Origin: Kudoa neothunni
Lineage: Eukaryota > Cnidaria
Length of the DNA: 64,000 bases
Direction of reading: 5' to 3'
Assembly (NCBI GenBank): GCA_964304625.1
Contig: OZ199838.1
Coordinates: 2,976,001-3,040,000 of the forward strand
The notes under the pieces were generated by a model. The model searched no databases. It was given only the letters and a program-made list of their open reading frames with translations, and was not told where the DNA came from. The stretch's first letter is position 1; each line of letters opens with the position of its first letter. The position numbers were made by a program, and so were the translations under genes. This document shows positions 61,201 through 64,000 of this stretch, one piece after another.

Positions 61201-62160
61201 ACGTAATCAAAAAATAACTCGGCAACGATTCAAGTGACAATAAACCAGAAAAATTCCTTATGGTACATTAATTGTTGTAATAAAATAAAGTAATTTTTTA
61301 AAACTAAATTTCTCGCAAAATAAAAATTTTATTCTCAGATATTAGTAATTAATAATTACACAACCTCACATAAACTTATCAAAAAAACGATACCCGTTAA
61401 CATAATTTAGAGAAATATCAATGTAATAAAGTCTAAAATCCTTACTTTCGTCGAACGAAAACGATTATTATTGGACATAAAGCAAGCCTCGGATTTTGAC
61501 ATACGCAATGAAATAATTTACATAAAAATTGGGCCGACTTAAGAGAAAAACTAAAAATTAAATTTAGCCAATTTTCAAGACACAATTATTTTGTAATCAA
61601 GTGAATTCTCCTGGAGTTAAACTTAGTTTATGTTAAAGACAGGTTTTTTTAATTATTAAGCTCAATCGAATCATACTAGTTAGTTAAATTGTCAATATAA
61701 TGCGGCAACTAAGCTTCACAGGATTCATACAAGCAAGCTCATATGAACAAAATATTCCGCCAAATTCTCATTCATAAATGGAGCAACAAGTTGATTGACC
61801 AATCGAAACCTGGTTATATTAATCAGATTTGTTAAAAAAATCCAGTAATAAAATATGATTCGGCTGTATAATAGCTACGTGTACAATAAGGTGTAACAAA
61901 ACAATAATTACCGTCCATCATTCGTCACGTGACTATTATTATTGTTGCTGCCGTTCATGTACTGTATAAACGAGCCGAAACTTTGCGTGAATAACATATA
62001 CAAATATTTTTTTATTTCTTCGTCCTTACATCCATAAAAAATTAGATCCATGTAGAGCAGGAGTAAAATGATTAAATTACAGAAAACACTTTGTGGTTAT
62101 CATTGGAAGAGATAATTATTTTGTTTTGAGTGGCTATAGTTTCAAGCATCCTAATGAGAA
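58207..62160. other. AT-rich stretch, intergenic or intronic
   Basis: No supported gene. It contains a (TA)n run at 59,749-59,774. The plus strand is A- and C-biased (59,461-59,520 has 9 C and no G). A 74-codon plus-strand frame at 59,789-60,013 and its antisense are not convincing. It may be a large intron of a minus-strand gene spanning 57.6-63.7 kb. Confidence 0.4.
59749..59774. repeat. (TA)n microsatellite
   Basis: An uninterrupted run of 13 TA units. Confidence 0.95.
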
Positions 62161-63340
62161 TCAACAACTGCAACTCACTACTATCCATCCATACGCTCTC
62201 TCATAACTTTTATAGTGGTTGTACATATGAATGTAGATATCTTGAACGGTTGTTGGGAACGGAAATACAGTTGGATGATGATCGGGATTGTTGTCATTAG
62301 TGGAATCATTCTCAGAATTGTTATCTATAAATGAGGAAGGAGAAGTTGGTGTCACACTTGTAACGGGTTCGTCATCTTGACTGGCAGTGATCTTTTCTGG
62401 AACGATGGCTGCCGTATTATTGTGATTCTGTGGTTGGTCCTGAGGAGTAGTCGACATAGTTTCCATCACTTTATCAATAGAAGCCATGCTGTTTCCATCC
62501 ATCGTTGGAAAATCAGATTCATCAAATTGGCAATTTTTATGTGTAACGTTGTCACCAACAACAGTCAATGGTGATGTAGTTGTTGTTGTTGTTGTTGTTG
62601 GCGGTTGGTCATTCTGTCGCATTGATTACACTTGAACAAATAAATAAATATTCATACCTGTTTGGATGGATTGTTTGTGCTGCTAATAACACCACCAAAC
62701 ATACCTGTCGGTCGAGTGAAATTAAATCGATTGTATACAACAGGTGTGGTGAATTTTTTTGGATGAGAAGATCCAGTGGATTGTTTGTTCCCGCTGCCAC
62801 CAACTCCACGACTATTTGTGTGGTTTTTTTGATGATGGAAATTCGATCTAGAATTGTTATAGCCAGTTTCGTTGTGGTGGGTTGTTGAAGAAATTGATTC
62901 CTCGGCTCCATCTACCGACATATTAACAGGATAGCATGCTACAGGTGGCTGTGATTTGTGTCTGTTATTAAGGTGATTTGAAGCTCTGGCACCGGTTCCA
63001 ACCATGTTGGAAAAATATCTTTTTGGATTGGTACCAAACGACGGTTGCATTCCAAAATTAGAACCAACGGACGCTAAAAATTAGCATTATTTCCCATAAC
63101 AGCGAAGCAATTGAAAAAATATTTGTTACCAGGTCTAACTCTATTTGTTCTATTGTTGGAATATTTTCTGTCGGTGTACAGTTGCTGGCTTTCACCTGTT
63201 GTGGAATAATTGTCATATCTACGGGACATCACTGTCGAGTGCATGCGTAACGCCGGAATCAAAGACGATTTAGGTGGTGGTGTTTGCGTGGGTTCATTTT
63301 TGAGGGTAATTACACGGAGAATAAATGCAAAAAAATACTC
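62161..63340 (-). CDS. low-complexity host protein, three exons visible, partial
   Basis: Exons on the minus strand: about 63,340-63,130 (acceptor GAATTAG, donor CCTG|GTAACA), 63,073-62,658 (acceptor TTTTTAG, donor CAAACAG|GTATGA), 62,613-62,161 (acceptor GCGACAG). Introns are 56 and 44 nt, and the frame stays open across both joints (...RVRP-A-SVGSNFGMQPSFG..., ...NNPSKQ-NDQPPTTT...). The protein is rich in Ser, Asn, Thr, His and Pro, with an RG/RY-containing N-terminal part (MSRRYDNYS, NRTNRVRPG), a Gly/Ser/His middle and a poly-Thr run from a CAA/ACA repeat (62,575-62,600). The end is either the TGA at 62,161 or a donor near 62,178 (GTGAGT). No folded domain is visible; such composition is common in RNA-binding regulators, but I do not recognise this one. 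The gene continues to the right. Confidence 0.6.
62575..62600. repeat. TTG/CAA trinucleotide run
   Basis: About eight TTG-type units coding a poly-Thr run on the minus strand inside the last visible exon of the low-complexity gene. Confidence 0.85.
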
Positions 63341-64000
63341 CTAATTCATAAGAATACACAAAATTCTCGATAAACAAATACAATACGTGGTTCATGATAT
63401 CTTCTTCGATCGTTAACCATCGGTAAATCGTCGTTGGTTAAAATTTAAAAATGTATCGCCAAAGTAGGGCGTTCGCTGTGCGCCTTAAATACGGTTGGTG
63501 GGGTTACTACAAACAACGCCTGTACGAATCTCCATTCTCCACTATACATGGCACCATGCTTGCTATCTGTAAATTGACTGTTCTCCTCGATCCATTGATA
63601 TACCAATGTTGTTTTGTACATAGTGGGTCCTGCAAATATTTATCTCCATATGACCAGAGATGATATCTACAATGAATTTCGATATGATAAAAATGGTGGG
63701 TTGTAGTTATTCTGCTTCTTTTAATCTAAATGTATTATTTAGCACGTGAATACATGAAACACACGTCCTATCAAATAAGGAAAGCAATTCCGGAAGAGAA
63801 AATGGTTTATGAACTTATCTAGAAATTCTGTTTTATTTTTTTTATTATTTGTTTTTTATACCTCCGCATCAATCGCGGTGATATATTTTATGATTACTCA
63901 AAGCATAGAATTTGACGCGCCAATATCGTGATTAATTTATAATCTTAACACAGCGTGACCTCGACTTTGTGTATAATCCGTTCTTGAAATGAGTTTGAAC
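63341..64000 (-). other. probable upstream intron and exon of the same gene
   Basis: On the minus strand a stretch at about 63,620-63,504, preceded by an acceptor-like ATTTGCAG, is open and reads TTLVYQWIEENSQFTDSKHG with AMYSGEWRF, ending near a GTACAG donor. It looks like a coding exon, but the phase to the next exon was not fixed. A 70-codon frame on the plus strand (63,451-63,663) is probably its antisense shadow. The rest is AT-rich. Confidence 0.35.

Noticed and set aside
62377-62888. Plus-strand frames over the low-complexity gene
   Set aside because: Antisense to spliced minus-strand exons whose frame is continuous across two introns.

Overview
The window is AT-rich nuclear DNA from an animal. 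GT-AG introns of only 37-92 nt, an ENPP-family ectoenzyme homologue and a crowd of decayed eukaryotic transposons rule out a prokaryote. The short introns, the Asn/Thr/Ser-rich host proteins and the transposon mix (piggyBac, pogo/Tigger, Merlin, MULE, restriction-like-endonuclease LINEs) would fit an arthropod with a compact genome, but I cannot name the organism. I see no LTR retrovirus or Polinton. There is one 200-base assembly gap (41,947-42,146).

Layout. 1-8.4 kb: a pogo/Tigger 3' coding remnant, a GC-richer tRNA-like (SINE-like) segment, an isolated pogo terminus, otherwise AT-rich DNA. 8.4-10.5 kb: a nearly end-to-end piggyBac fossil with a TTAA at both ends. 12.4-18.9 kb: the main host content, two intact-looking paralogous genes on the minus strand. 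Each has eight very short exons; the last six exons have identical lengths in the two copies, and the proteins (194 and 188 aa) start with a signal-peptide-like segment and share a Cys pattern. A piggyBac MITE and a piggyBac remnant lie between them. 21.4-33.3 kb: a tRNA-Met(CAT) gene followed head-to-tail by three diverged LINE copies (RT - CCHC - restriction-like endonuclease). The 3' half of the tRNA plus its flank is repeated at the junction of copies 1 and 2, which points to insertion at a tRNA gene. 33.4-51.2 kb: a transposon graveyard with a MULE, two piggyBacs, a Merlin and three pogo elements, one pogo sitting inside a piggyBac. 54.0-55.6 kb: an ENPP/alkaline-phosphatase-superfamily homologue that has lost catalytic residues and is split by two frame changes. 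57.6-63.7 kb: low-complexity exons on the minus strand of one or two unrecognised host genes.

The genes show no operon-like cooperation. The best candidate for something undescribed is the paralogous secreted-protein pair, whose exons are too short (35-122 nt) for ordinary ORF calling. It was found because the two loci align exon by exon. The LINE/tRNA-Met junction is the second most interesting item.
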